This document shows, piece by piece, positions 1-8,744 of a stretch of DNA of 64,000 nt. The stretch's first letter is position 1. Every line of letters begins with the position of its first letter. Location: the NCBI RefSeq assembly GCF_002215215.1, contig NZ_CP018632.1, positions 1,608,501 to 1,672,500 of the forward strand, given 5' to 3'. Both the position numbers and the translations under genes were made by a program. The stretch is from Granulosicoccus antarcticus IMCC3135. GTDB lineage: Bacteria > Pseudomonadota > Gammaproteobacteria > Granulosicoccales > Granulosicoccaceae. Under the pieces are notes generated by a model. It searched no databases and had not been told where the DNA came from. It saw nothing but the letters and a program-made list of their open reading frames with translations.

Positions 1-62
1 GAGTCGTCAGATGCAAACCGGCTTTTTCAGCTTCTAGAATAACAAGCTATTGCATTGTCGTT

Positions 63-1805
63 TCAGGGCTGCACTGTGTAGCCGTCTTGCCACAACAACG
101 GACCCATCGTTTCACCATCCCCGGTTGTGATCATGAAGGTATCGCGCTCGCCTTCCACGGGGGTGACAGACAGATGAGTGCCGTCATCGGCTTGAACCTC
201 GATACTGCCACTCTGCCAGAAGAACGGCTCTTCTGGACTGGCTCCCGAGTACGCAACCGGCTCGCCAGTTTCCGGATCAGTGGTAATCACTGCATCGTCA
301 CTGAAATTCAGAGCGACAAACACTCGGAGGTGTTGCTCGTTACTCCAGGGAGCATGGACTTCAAACTGGCCAGTCACCGAATTTGCTACCCGGTACTCTA
401 CGATGCGAATCAATTCGCCGTCGTCACCTGGCCGTGTAGTGCTGCTAAAAGCAGAATTGTTGTCAATATGAGTACGTACAACCGAATAGTCGTCAATTTC
501 CAGTTGCCCGTTTTCAAAGGCCCCGCGATAACTGGCTGAGTGCCAGCCGGATTCGCTGTTGAATGCGACAAAGGACAGATTGCCCGATGCATATCCGCCG
601 CTCAGAGTTTGAGTATTGCCACTACTGTCGGTGACTGAAAAGTCGTAGACAGGATATTGGTTGATGACGCCTCTTTGAACGTTGCGAATACCGGTCGTAC
701 CGTTGTAGATATTGCTCCCTGCTACGCAATTGTCGAAAACGGTATCGGATGCATTCACCTCATACGCGGAATAGAGTTTTATACCACCACCGGCTGCGCA
801 GGAATAAGCCGAATAGCGTGTTGCATCATAGTAGTCACCTTCGCCGTATTGATTTTCCAGCGGATACGCCGGATTCTGTTCGCCACCTTCGAGGAAGACG
901 ATATCGTCGATGGTATTGCTGATGTAGAAGGTTTTGTTCTGGAATTTCAGATCCTGGGCTGCATTGTCAAAAATCGCATCGATGGCCTCTTCGTTGATGA
1001 CAGCGACGACCTCTTTCACAATCTGTTCGGCGTTAGCCAGGCTCAGAATGCTGTCACCATCCGGACTGTGCGATTCTGTGGATGCCGGTACGCTGATGGA
1101 TACCCCTTGTGCAGCGTCAAAGGGTTTTATCAGGAAGCTTTGTGTCTGGTCATCGTCCAATTCTTCAACAAACCAGCTTAGGCCCTGGGTTGTACCCACC
1201 TGGATATCATCCTGGAAGATGGTGTAGGTGATGGGAAGTTGAGCGCCTGCGGGGTGCGCCCAGAACAATTCGATAGCGGTTGACGAATAGCGTTCATAGC
1301 GCAGATCAACAGCTTGCAGAGGCGCATCATTATCGCCTGTGATAACGATATTTTCCCAGCGTTGGCTGGTTGTATGATTGATGACGATATAGTTGCCCGC
1401 TGTAACAAGGCAGCTGAGGCCCCCCTGGCAGACGGATTCAAACGTGTCTGCATTTTGTACCTGATACCAGCCATTATCTGGCCAGCTGATAGTGTTGTTG
1501 TCTACCGTGAGCTGTGTCTCATCGAGTCCTGCCCTGACTTGTTCGAAGCGCTCGCCGGTTGTGTGGTTGATGACAATATAGTTTCCTGCGGTGACCTGGC
1601 AAGAGCGGACTCCACTGCAAATCTCCTGATAATCATCTGCACTTTGCACCTGGTACCAGCCATCGTCCGGGAGCTGAATGGTCAGTCCATCGACAATGGG
1701 GGCGGCGTCAAGTGCCGAATTCAGGCCGATGATTGATATTGATGCCAGAATAATAGATGAAAAAGTATGCCGCGGTTTTTCAAGGGGGCAGGTTTGAGCG
1801 TGCAT
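63..1805 (-). CDS. Secreted protein with two tandem GWYQVQ repeats and a fibronectin III-like region
   Basis: No function is recognised. From the ATG at 1805 the protein has 580 residues; an upstream in-frame TTG (1850) would add 15 residues, but the ATG has AGGA upstream and puts the signal peptide nearer the N-terminus. Residues about 14-35 look like a signal peptide ending near DAA. Residues about 41-90 and 105-154 are two copies of one module, each with GWYQVQ, then a Cys pair (C-x5-C), then VTAGNYIVINHTT. Such Cys pairs suggest disulfides in an exported protein. Residues about 160-250 resemble a fibronectin type III beta sandwich. The remaining 300 residues are rich in Tyr, Ser and Asp and match no family I know. 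It is probably periplasmic or released. The gene stands alone, facing away from the lipoprotein gene at 2290. Confidence 0.75.
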   Translation of the reverse strand: MHAQTCPLEKPRHTFSSIILASISIIGLNSALDAAPIVDGLTIQLPDDGWYQVQSADDYQEICSGVRSCQVTAGNYIVINHTTGERFEQVRAGLDETQLTVDNNTISWPDNGWYQVQNADTFESVCQGGLSCLVTAGNYIVINHTTSQRWENIVITGDNDAPLQAVDLRYERYSSTAIELFWAHPAGAQLPITYTIFQDDIQVGTTQGLSWFVEELDDDQTQSFLIKPFDAAQGVSISVPASTESHSPDGDSILSLANAEQIVKEVVAVINEEAIDAIFDNAAQDLKFQNKTFYISNTIDDIVFLEGGEQNPAYPLENQYGEGDYYDATRYSAYSCAAGGGIKLYSAYEVNASDTVFDNCVAGSNIYNGTTGIRNVQRGVINQYPVYDFSVTDSSGNTQTLSGGYASGNLSFVAFNSESGWHSASYRGAFENGQLEIDDYSVVRTHIDNNSAFSSTTRPGDDGELIRIVEYRVANSVTGQFEVHAPWSNEQHLRVFVALNFSDDAVITTDPETGEPVAYSGASPEEPFFWQSGSIEVQADDGTHLSVTPVEGERDTFMITTGDGETMGPLLWQDGYTVQP

Positions 1806-1932
1806 GAGTCGGTTTTTCCTGTGTGTGAAAATCAGAGAGGGTGTCCACAAATATTACATGTCGTTGTTCGCCTGAACAACGCTACAAATACCGCCACTTG
1901 CGTGTTTCTCTACACGATGATGCGGCAATGAC

Positions 1933-2083
1933 ATGCTGAGTAGAAAAGCGGCTCTTTGTTGCTTATGATTCAATCGCACTGGCTTCCATCATGGGGCATG
2001 GTGATGAAAGCTGTACTGCCGTCATCAAAGCCTACGAAAACTTGTCGGGTGTCAAAGCCTGTCTGGATGAGGAAAAGCAATAG
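1933..2083 (+). pseudogene. Possible remnant of a small exported protein
   Basis: An ATG at 1933 opens a short frame (MLSRKAALCCL, signal-peptide-like) that stops at 1966-1968. A second frame runs from 1940 to the TAG at 2081-2083 and reads like real protein, with YDSIALAS followed by HGDESCTAVIKAYENLSG. It has no good start codon except an internal ATG. One frameshift would join the two into a protein of about 50 residues with a leader. It may be a decayed small secreted protein, or chance. This is the only gene-like content I see in the 484-base gap between 1805 and 2290. Confidence 0.25.
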
Positions 2084-2116
2084 TCAGGGACGTGCCATAA
2101 CCGGTTGTTTAACGAG

Positions 2117-2144
2117 CTCTCAGGTTTGGATTCGAATCTGAGAG
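2117..2144. other. Inverted repeat (hairpin)
   Basis: CTCTCAG (2117-2123) and CTGAGAG (2138-2144) are perfect complements around a 14-base loop that itself contains the palindrome GATTCGAATC. There is no T tract, so it is not a classical terminator. It lies just after the possible gene remnant. Confidence 0.35.
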
Positions 2145-2289
2145 GGCCATGTATACATACGATTGATCCGCTGCTTGCGAATACAGCTTCAAGCCCTTGC
2201 GAGGGGAGCCAATGCTCTCTATGATCTTGCTGAAAGGTAATGTATTATCATAACGCCCATCATCCGTTTGTACAGGGAGCAACTCAAGC

Positions 2290-2682
2290 ATGCAGCCAGT
2301 TCAGGTACCCAGGAAGGATGCTCGAGTCGTTCGGTTGGTTCTTGTGTTGAGTGCGACTATGGCCGCTGCAATCGTCACCAGCGGCTGCGAAACGGTCGAT
2401 GGGGTGCGGGATCAGTTATCCGAACGGCTGAGTCGTGATAAAACACCTGCGGGAGGACAGGCTGCCCTGGTTGCCGAGCCGGCTCCCAATGAGACTTTGA
2501 CAGGCCAGATACAGGAGAAACTCGTGGAACTGGGTTATAAACCCGGTCGCATAACCGGCAAGCTCAACTCAAGGACTGAAGCGGCTATACAGGATTTTCA
2601 ACTGGATAATGATCTGAGAATCGATGGTAGAGCGACTGAGGAGCTGCTCAATACGTTGACCATTACCTTGTCGAACCGGTAG
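2290..2682 (+). CDS. Peptidoglycan-binding-domain lipoprotein
   Basis: This is a 130-residue envelope lipoprotein. The N-terminus has basic residues, a hydrophobic stretch (about 14-29) and a lipobox ending at Cys33 (VTSGC), so it should be cleaved by signal peptidase II and acylated. Residues about 67-125 match the small helical PG_binding_1 fold, with LVELGYKPGRITGKL followed by TEAAIQDFQLDNDLRIDG, which is the usual pattern of paired helices around a G-x-LD-like turn. No catalytic domain is attached, so it may anchor to or sense the cell wall. The stop is only 8 bases before the AsmA-like gene, so the two are probably co-transcribed and both act in the envelope. Confidence 0.75.
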   Translation: MQPVQVPRKDARVVRLVLVLSATMAAAIVTSGCETVDGVRDQLSERLSRDKTPAGGQAALVAEPAPNETLTGQIQEKLVELGYKPGRITGKLNSRTEAAIQDFQLDNDLRIDGRATEELLNTLTITLSNR

Positions 2683-2690
2683 CCTCCCGT

Positions 2691-4625
2691 TTGAACGTGC
2701 CCACGTTACAACGCAAAAAACGGATTGCAGTTGCGATAACGTCGATAGCCGTTTTACTGGGTGCTGCATTTCTAGGCAGCTACTTTGTCGTGCAGTCCAG
2801 CAGTTTCAAAGGTTACCTGTCCAAAAGTCTCTCTAACGTTCTTGGTGAGCGTGTCGATATCGGCCAAGACATCCAGATCAGCAGCATTTTTCCTCGACTA
2901 TCCGTTGTGTTGCCCAATGTAAAAATGCGACCCACATCACTGGGGCGCAATGTGGAGCGGGCTCGAATCGACAGCCTGACGATGTCGGTATCACCGGGCG
3001 TGGTTTTCAGTGGTGGCGAGAGAGGTCACGTGGACATTCATGTAAAGCAGATTACGCTGTTGTCTGCCGCGTCCCGAGTGATAGCTCCAGCCGCTGATAG
3101 CGTCACAGGTTCAGCGGCAGAAAGTAGTATCGGCATCGAACCCTCCATCGCCCAGTCTTTCGGTTCATGGCTGCAACGTTCATCGGCTCTTGATATCGCA
3201 TTCACGACAGAGCGGTTTGTCTATCTGGCCAGGGATGCCAAAACAGGGAATGAGCGCCATGAAATGACGAATTTGTCCCTTACAGCGAAAGATCAGGCAG
3301 TAAAGCTAAGTGCGATGCTAGAGGTACAGGATCAGCCGCTCAGGTCTGTGAACGCTGAGTACATATCAACCACTGATATTTCTGAATTCAACGCTAACAA
3401 CCAAGCGCTTCGTGCAGAGTTATCTGTCGATACAAGTCTGGCGGCCTTTGATAACAGCGCTGAGTCGCAAGCTAGTCTGAATGATGAACCCACGCACTCG
3501 TTCAGTACGCCTGTAGAGCTCAGTGGCAATCGGGTAGATTTCACGAGTATTGAGTACCGTAGCCCTATCGGCTGGCTGCGCGGTTCTCTGGGTATCGACA
3601 TGGGCACTGATCGACCGCACATTGTGGCTGATCTTGAAGTTCGAAAACTGCAGTTATCGTTGATCGGAAACCAGCATGGGCAGCCCGATGGCGACTCTGA
3701 ATCACGACTTTTTCCCTTCAAACCGTTTGCGTTTCGTATTCCCGAGCATATCGATGCACAAGTGGATATGCACCTGGGGGCTGTCAGGCTCGATGCGACA
3801 CCGGTCATCAACGGTAACGTACAGATCTCGCTCATTAACGGCAAGGTGCAGTTACGAACAAAAAACCTGACTATGCTAGGTGGCAAGAGCGAGCTTTCCA
3901 TCGATGTCACTACGCCAACACAGGGCTTTGTTAGCGTGAGCATGAAGCTGGAAGCTGACAATGCTCAGCTGAATCGAATACGATCGCCGAACACGGGCGA
4001 ACCGATGATCAGCAAGGGCAAGGCTGACGTGATTATGGCCCTGAAGGGGTCTGGTCCATCGCCCGGGCATATTGCCGCGTCCAGTAGTGGCTATATCCTG
4101 GCTGCCGTAGACAGTGCTGAAATCAACCAGAAGTACTCGACTCTGATCGATCAAGGTGTGGTGAGTTGGGGGCTGGATCGGATATCCGTATTGACCAGAA
4201 AGTCAGAATCCGATAAGGCACGTTCACGACTGAGTGACCCGTTGTCAGTTCTCTGTGCCTCTGTAAAACTGTACCTGAACGATGGTCGTGCTGAAGTGAG
4301 CAATGGCGTGATCATCGAACTTCCACAGAACACCCTGTACAGCTCAGGTTATATCAATCTCTATAATGAGAAGATGGGCTTCGCCTTGCGAGCCAAGAAA
4401 AAAAGTCTTTTTGAGTGGAGTGCTATTTCCATTGCCCGGTTTGCCGAGATCAGTGGAACTCTGGCCAAACCGTCGGTGACTCTGAACAAGAACGAACTGG
4501 CCAAACAAGGCATTCTGTCCACCTCATCCATCATGTGGGGGCCGCTACCTTCGCTTGTCTATACTCTGGCAGAATCGGGCGTGAATAACAGTCAAAGCAA
4601 GAAATGCCGCAAGTCCATCGAATAG
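2691..4625 (+). CDS. AsmA family protein
   Basis: A 644-residue AsmA-like protein. Members are inner-membrane-anchored periplasmic proteins of the bridge-like lipid-transfer group, linked to outer-membrane assembly and phospholipid traffic. An N-terminal membrane segment spans residues about 9-31, followed by the family's typical opening in which a long beta-rich domain begins with SSSFKGYLSKSLSNVLGERV. The C-terminal third has the AsmA_2-like stretch with ADVIMALKGSGPSPGHIAA and INLYNEKMGFALRAKKKS. The start is TTG at 2691 with no clear Shine-Dalgarno; GTG at 2697 is an alternative. It follows the lipoprotein gene by 8 bases and converges on the AEC permease gene 3 bases beyond its stop. Confidence 0.8.
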   Translation: MNVPTLQRKKRIAVAITSIAVLLGAAFLGSYFVVQSSSFKGYLSKSLSNVLGERVDIGQDIQISSIFPRLSVVLPNVKMRPTSLGRNVERARIDSLTMSVSPGVVFSGGERGHVDIHVKQITLLSAASRVIAPAADSVTGSAAESSIGIEPSIAQSFGSWLQRSSALDIAFTTERFVYLARDAKTGNERHEMTNLSLTAKDQAVKLSAMLEVQDQPLRSVNAEYISTTDISEFNANNQALRAELSVDTSLAAFDNSAESQASLNDEPTHSFSTPVELSGNRVDFTSIEYRSPIGWLRGSLGIDMGTDRPHIVADLEVRKLQLSLIGNQHGQPDGDSESRLFPFKPFAFRIPEHIDAQVDMHLGAVRLDATPVINGNVQISLINGKVQLRTKNLTMLGGKSELSIDVTTPTQGFVSVSMKLEADNAQLNRIRSPNTGEPMISKGKADVIMALKGSGPSPGHIAASSSGYILAAVDSAEINQKYSTLIDQGVVSWGLDRISVLTRKSESDKARSRLSDPLSVLCASVKLYLNDGRAEVSNGVIIELPQNTLYSSGYINLYNEKMGFALRAKKKSLFEWSAISIARFAEISGTLAKPSVTLNKNELAKQGILSTSSIMWGPLPSLVYTLAESGVNNSQSKKCRKSIE

Positions 4626-4628
4626 ATC

Positions 4629-5582
4629 CTAGAACAAGGTTCTGGCGACGTAAGACCAGAACAGCAGCGTCAGGGGGCCAACCAGCGTCGAGAGCAAAAG
4701 TGTGTTCGAGGCGACAGCTTCGCCGGTACCGAAGCGTGTAGCCAACAGGTAGGGGTTGATGCCGGTAGGCATGGCAGCAGCGACAATAACGATATGGGCC
4801 TGCAATTCAGAGAGGCCAAAAGCCAGGGATGCCAGTGTTGCCAAAGCGGGCATCAACAGTAGCTTTAAGGTAGTCATTGTTGCGGCCTGTGGCACGTTGC
4901 GGGCGATGCCGAAGCGACGCAGACTGAGACCGAGTGATATCAACGCCAGAGTACCCGCCACGGCTGCGAGGCGGTCAATCAATTCGCTGACAAAGCCGGG
5001 TAGCTCAAAGGGCAGGAATCGCCAGATCACGCCAGCCAGTATGCCGAGTATGAGTGGGTTGGAGGCGAGTGAGATCAGGACTCGACGTAGCGTGATCACC
5101 AGACTGGTCTGCTGTTCGCGCAAGCCATCGAGTATTTCTGCCCGCTCGTTGAGGATCACAGAGCTTGTCATCATGATTGGCAGGTGAATTGCCAGAATCA
5201 AAGACAGCGTTTCCGTACCTGCTTGCCCGAACAGTGCAAAAATCACCGGCAGCCCCAGTAGTAACAGGTTGGAGAAGCTTGCAGACAAGCCGGCCACCAC
5301 ACCGGAACGGGCATCACGATGGAATCCTCGTCGGATGATGAGCGTTGCCACCACCCAAGTAAGTAAAATAGAGGAGAAGTAGGCTGCCCAGAGACCCAGT
5401 GGCTTGACACTCCCCAGGTCGACTTGTGACAGGGTGCGGAAGAGCAGCGCGGGAATGGCTACTGCCACCACAAAATCTCCCAAGGCTTCGCCGGCCCCTT
5501 CGCGCAATATGCCACGCCAGGCAAGCAGATAGCCGATTGCGACCAGGCTGAACACTAACGCGAGTGTATTGACAATTCCCAT
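4629..5582 (-). CDS. AEC family permease (auxin efflux carrier family)
   Basis: A 317-residue inner-membrane protein with about ten hydrophobic segments in the AEC arrangement. The N-terminal half has FVVAVAIPALLFRTL and the C-terminal half has AAAMPTGINPYLLATRFG, close to the conserved P-x-x-x-N-x-x motif of the family. Bacterial AEC members export or take up small carboxylates such as malate or malonate; the substrate here cannot be read from the sequence. The ATG start at 5582 gives a normal family length. The gene is a single unit, convergent with the AsmA gene and divergent from the radical SAM gene, with 273 bases between the two starts. Confidence 0.8.
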   Translation of the reverse strand: MGIVNTLALVFSLVAIGYLLAWRGILREGAGEALGDFVVAVAIPALLFRTLSQVDLGSVKPLGLWAAYFSSILLTWVVATLIIRRGFHRDARSGVVAGLSASFSNLLLLGLPVIFALFGQAGTETLSLILAIHLPIMMTSSVILNERAEILDGLREQQTSLVITLRRVLISLASNPLILGILAGVIWRFLPFELPGFVSELIDRLAAVAGTLALISLGLSLRRFGIARNVPQAATMTTLKLLLMPALATLASLAFGLSELQAHIVIVAAAMPTGINPYLLATRFGTGEAVASNTLLLSTLVGPLTLLFWSYVARTLF

Positions 5583-5761
5583 GGACTGAAGCGACCCCTG
5601 TCGTTACGGCGCCGTCAATTTGATGATGGCAGGCTGAGGCCGTTTGGCAGATTGTAGCAATTCCGGGGCTGCAGGATAATACCTTTGCGAGTCTCAAGCA
5701 TCATGGGTCGAGGGCATCAGCGCGAATTGTTCCGCGCGTGTCAGACGGTGCCAGCTTACCC

Positions 5762-5787
5762 GTAAGTCATTTTTGCGTAAAACTTAC
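5762..5787. promoter_or_regulatory. Inverted repeat GTAAGT/ACTTAC
   Basis: GTAAGT (5762-5767) and ACTTAC (5782-5787) form a 6-base inverted repeat with a 14-base spacer in the divergent region between the AEC permease and the radical SAM gene. It could be an operator or chance. Confidence 0.25.
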
Positions 5788-5824
5788 AGGCTCGTTCGAT
5801 TGCCACTAATACTGTTAATTTATA

Positions 5825-5844
5825 TACTGTATAAAATAACTGTA
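5825..5844 (+). promoter_or_regulatory. LexA-like (SOS) box candidate
   Basis: The site reads TACTGT, eight A/T bases, then ACTGTA, ending 12 bases before the ATG of the radical SAM DNA-repair gene. The gammaproteobacterial LexA consensus has CTG, ten bases, CAG; here the second half is CTG instead of CAG, a single substitution, and the A/T spacer fits. A third ACTGT occurs at 5811-5815. The placement before a repair operon makes it worth noting, but the imperfect half-site leaves real doubt. Confidence 0.4.
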
Positions 5845-5855
5845 GATATGAAGTT

Positions 5856-7136
5856 ATGTCAACTATCAAGACGCATCCGATCGCGCCCATACCGGAAGTC
5901 CCGCTGAAGCTTCAGGGCAAGCTGGCGATTCTTGCCGATGCGGCCAAATACGACGCATCCTGCTCATCCAGTGGCACCGAGTCCCGAAATTCTCTGGATG
6001 GCACGGGCGTGGGTTCTACCGGGGGGGCGGGTATTTGTCATTCCTATGCACCTGATGGGCGCTGTATTTCACTGCTTAAAATTCTACTGACCAATTTTTG
6101 CACCTTCGATTGTCTGTATTGCGTCAACCGGGTATCCAGTAACGTTCCGCGTGCGCGATTCTCCGTAGACGAAGTAGTGGATCTGACGCTGTCGTTCTAC
6201 AAACGCAATTACATTGAAGGCCTGTTTCTCTCCTCGGGCATCATTCAAAGTCCTGACTACACGATGGAGCAGGTCGTTGAGGTGGCCAGAAGGCTACGAG
6301 TGGTTCATGATTTTCGTGGCTATATACATCTGAAAACCATCCCCGAAGCATCGCCCGATTTGCTTGCCTCGGCCGGTTTGTATGCAGATCGTCTATCCAT
6401 CAATATTGAACTGGCAAGAACGTCGAGCCTTGCCACACTCGCTCCGCAAAAGAACAGCAGCGGCATCCGGCGTTCCATGGCGGCCATCCGAGTGAAGCGA
6501 GATGAGGCGTCAGACTCCAGTCTGAGTGGCAAGAGGGCTCCGCGTTTTGCCACTGGCGGTCAGAGTACACAGATGATTGTGGGGGCTGACGCTGCCACTG
6601 ATGGTGAGCTGCTTCATTGTAGCGATACGCTTTATTCGAGTTACAAGTTGAAGCGAGTCTATTATTCCGCCTTCAGCCCAATTCCGGATTCAAGCTCGAT
6701 CTTGCCGCTGCAGCCGGTCAACCTGCTGCGCGAGCACCGGTTATACCAGGCCGACTGGTTGATGAGGTTTTACGAATTTGACGTACAGGAAATCGTCGCA
6801 GGTGGCCAGGCGGGAATGCTGGATGAGTTGCTGGATCCGAAACTTGCCTGGGCATTGAAGCATCGCGAGCAGTTTCCGATCGACATCAACCGCGCCGAGC
6901 GCGCCCGCTTGTTACGAATTCCAGGTCTGGGTACGCGCGGGGTAGAACGCATACTCAAGTGTCGTGGTACTGGTTTGCTACGTCTGGCAGATTTGAAGAA
7001 AATATCTCGATCGGTAAAGCGGATGCTGCCGTTCATTGTCGCCAGAGACTGGTCACCGGCAACGTTACTTGACACCGCATCGTTGCGTGATCAGTTTGTC
7101 CAGAAGCATGCGCAGCAGGATCTTTTTGGGGTTTAG
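5856..7136 (+). CDS. Putative DNA modification/repair radical SAM protein
   Basis: A 426-residue radical SAM enzyme of the family that is regularly encoded beside UdgX-type uracil-DNA-binding proteins. The cluster motif is C82-x3-C86-x2-C89 (CTFDCLYC), which would bind a [4Fe-4S] cluster and S-adenosylmethionine. The preceding GRCISLLKILLTNF and the following GLFLSSGIIQ fit the family. The C-terminus (about 350-375, RIPGLGTRGVERIL) is a helix-hairpin-helix DNA-binding motif, which supports action on DNA. The reaction is unknown; the repair role comes from gene linkage and the DNA-binding motif. The start ATG follows the LexA-like dyad. The next gene starts 7 bases after this stop, so the two form an operon. 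Confidence 0.85.
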   Translation: MSTIKTHPIAPIPEVPLKLQGKLAILADAAKYDASCSSSGTESRNSLDGTGVGSTGGAGICHSYAPDGRCISLLKILLTNFCTFDCLYCVNRVSSNVPRARFSVDEVVDLTLSFYKRNYIEGLFLSSGIIQSPDYTMEQVVEVARRLRVVHDFRGYIHLKTIPEASPDLLASAGLYADRLSINIELARTSSLATLAPQKNSSGIRRSMAAIRVKRDEASDSSLSGKRAPRFATGGQSTQMIVGADAATDGELLHCSDTLYSSYKLKRVYYSAFSPIPDSSSILPLQPVNLLREHRLYQADWLMRFYEFDVQEIVAGGQAGMLDELLDPKLAWALKHREQFPIDINRAERARLLRIPGLGTRGVERILKCRGTGLLRLADLKKISRSVKRMLPFIVARDWSPATLLDTASLRDQFVQKHAQQDLFGV

Positions 7137-7143
7137 TTCATCA

Positions 7144-8640
7144 ATGATCACCGCAAATATCCAGTATGCAGCCGATTTCAATGGCTGGCGAGTACAGGCC
7201 CGGTTGATGCTCGACGCAGAGATTGAGCCCGCACAGGTAATCTGGCAGATTGCAGGGGCATCATCAGACTTGTTTGCAAGCCAGAACGAATTAACGATCC
7301 AGGCAGATACGGTGGCACAGCCCAGGCGGCAGGGTCGTGAAAATACCCAATTGGTTCCGCGGGAGTTTATAGCTCTGGCGGAGAAAGTCGTCTGCCATTG
7401 TGATGAGAGTCGCTTCGCGCTGCTCTACCGGGTTCTCTGGCGAATGACACACGGTGAGGCAGGATTGCTGCAACGGATCACCGATGATGATGTACACGCC
7501 CTGACAGGGTTTGCCAAGGCAGTCTCGCGAGATCGGCACAAGATGACTGCGTTCGTGCGGTTTCGCAAAACACTGGGCTGCGAGCATGAACACTACAGCG
7601 CCTGGTTTGAACCCTCCCACCATATTCTTCGTTTAACCAGTCGGTTCTTCTGCAAACGGTTTGCAAATATGGACTGGTCAATTTATACGCCCGAAGGGAG
7701 CGCGCACTGGAATCAGTCTGAATTGGTGTTTGGTCCGCCAGGGACTCGAACAGACATTCCAGATGGCGAGATCATGGAGCAGCTCTGGTGTACCTATTTT
7801 TCCAATATTTTCAATCCAGCACGTTTGCGACTGGATGCGATGCGATCCGAAATGCCCGTCAAATATTGGAAGAATCTGCCAGAAGCGCCCATTATTGCCA
7901 AGCTTACCCGTGAAGCTGGAGCGCGAACCAGTCGCATGGTGGAAGCGGCTCCCAGTGCCGAACCACGGTTTGCCAAAGCGGCACTTTACCGAGGCTCAGA
8001 GAAAGCCATCACCCCTTCGGGTTCCCTGAACGAGTTGCGAGAATCTGCAAGCAACTGTTGCCAATGCGCTCATGCTTGCGATGCGACTCAAACGGTGTTC
8101 GGAACCGGCCCTGAGGCTGCGCGTATCATGATCGTTGGTGAACAGCCGGGGGATATCGAAGATCTGCAAGGCAGGCCTTTCGTGGGGCCGTCAGGCAAGT
8201 TGATTCGTTCGATGCTGGACGAGCTTTCAATCGATCAGGATGGCCTCTATTTCACTAATGCCGTCAAACATTTCAAATATACTATTCGGGGAAAAAAACG
8301 CCTTCATCAGAGCCCGTCGGCGGGGGATATTGACCACTGCCGCCCCTGGCTATTAGGGGAAATAGCCTTGATTAAACCGTTGATGATTATTGCCCTGGGC
8401 CGAACCGCTGCGAGTTCGCTGCTTGGCAGAGTGGTCCAGCTGGAGAAGGAGCGTGGTGCCCTTCAGAGCTTTGGAGAGTCGGGCCATATCATGGTGACAC
8501 ACCATCCTGCCAGAATTCTGCGCGCAACCAACAAGGCTGATCGCACTCGGTTCAAGACACAATTGCTCGCTGATCTTGGCATGGCCGCATCCTCTTTGCA
8601 GTTACCAGAAGACAGGGCAGGTATGCTTGCCTTACACTGA
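7144..8640 (+). CDS. DUF4130 - UdgX fusion, uracil-DNA-binding protein
   Basis: A 498-residue two-domain protein. Residues about 1-250 are the DUF4130 domain found linked to this radical SAM family (HKMTAFVRFR, then YSAWFEPSHHILRL). Residues about 300-485 are a UdgX-type member of the uracil-DNA glycosylase superfamily. Visible features are Fe-S cysteines C305 and C308 in the stretch before ATQTVFG, motif A GEQPG (332-336) with DLQGRPFVGPSGK, the KKRLH loop ending at His388, and HHPAR near 453-457. In UdgX the His of the KRRIH loop joins covalently to the abasic site after uracil removal, so His388 is the expected nucleophile. The ATG at 7144 is chosen because longer in-frame starts lie inside the radical SAM gene. 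The N-terminal domain has no assigned reaction. Confidence 0.85.
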   Translation: MITANIQYAADFNGWRVQARLMLDAEIEPAQVIWQIAGASSDLFASQNELTIQADTVAQPRRQGRENTQLVPREFIALAEKVVCHCDESRFALLYRVLWRMTHGEAGLLQRITDDDVHALTGFAKAVSRDRHKMTAFVRFRKTLGCEHEHYSAWFEPSHHILRLTSRFFCKRFANMDWSIYTPEGSAHWNQSELVFGPPGTRTDIPDGEIMEQLWCTYFSNIFNPARLRLDAMRSEMPVKYWKNLPEAPIIAKLTREAGARTSRMVEAAPSAEPRFAKAALYRGSEKAITPSGSLNELRESASNCCQCAHACDATQTVFGTGPEAARIMIVGEQPGDIEDLQGRPFVGPSGKLIRSMLDELSIDQDGLYFTNAVKHFKYTIRGKKRLHQSPSAGDIDHCRPWLLGEIALIKPLMIIALGRTAASSLLGRVVQLEKERGALQSFGESGHIMVTHHPARILRATNKADRTRFKTQLLADLGMAASSLQLPEDRAGMLALH

Positions 8641-8744
8641 TCATTGAACTTGCCTGTGAAAATGAAGCCGTCTGGCAGATTTTCCGGGTATACGGAATAA
8701 GTTCTTTCAGTTAACTGTCCGCGACAAAACCTGAGTTGATTAGT

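Noticed and set aside
657-1181. Plus-strand 174-codon open frame opposite the secreted repeat protein
   Set aside because: Antisense shadow; the minus-strand protein has a signal peptide and internal repeats, this one has nothing recognisable.
2085-2160. tRNA-like GGATTCGAATC
   Set aside because: Resembles a T loop, but the flanking bases do not pair as a T stem and no acceptor or anticodon arms can be folded.
3332-3961. Minus-strand 209-codon frame inside the AsmA-like gene
   Set aside because: Ser/Cys-rich translation with no pattern; the AsmA frame is well supported.
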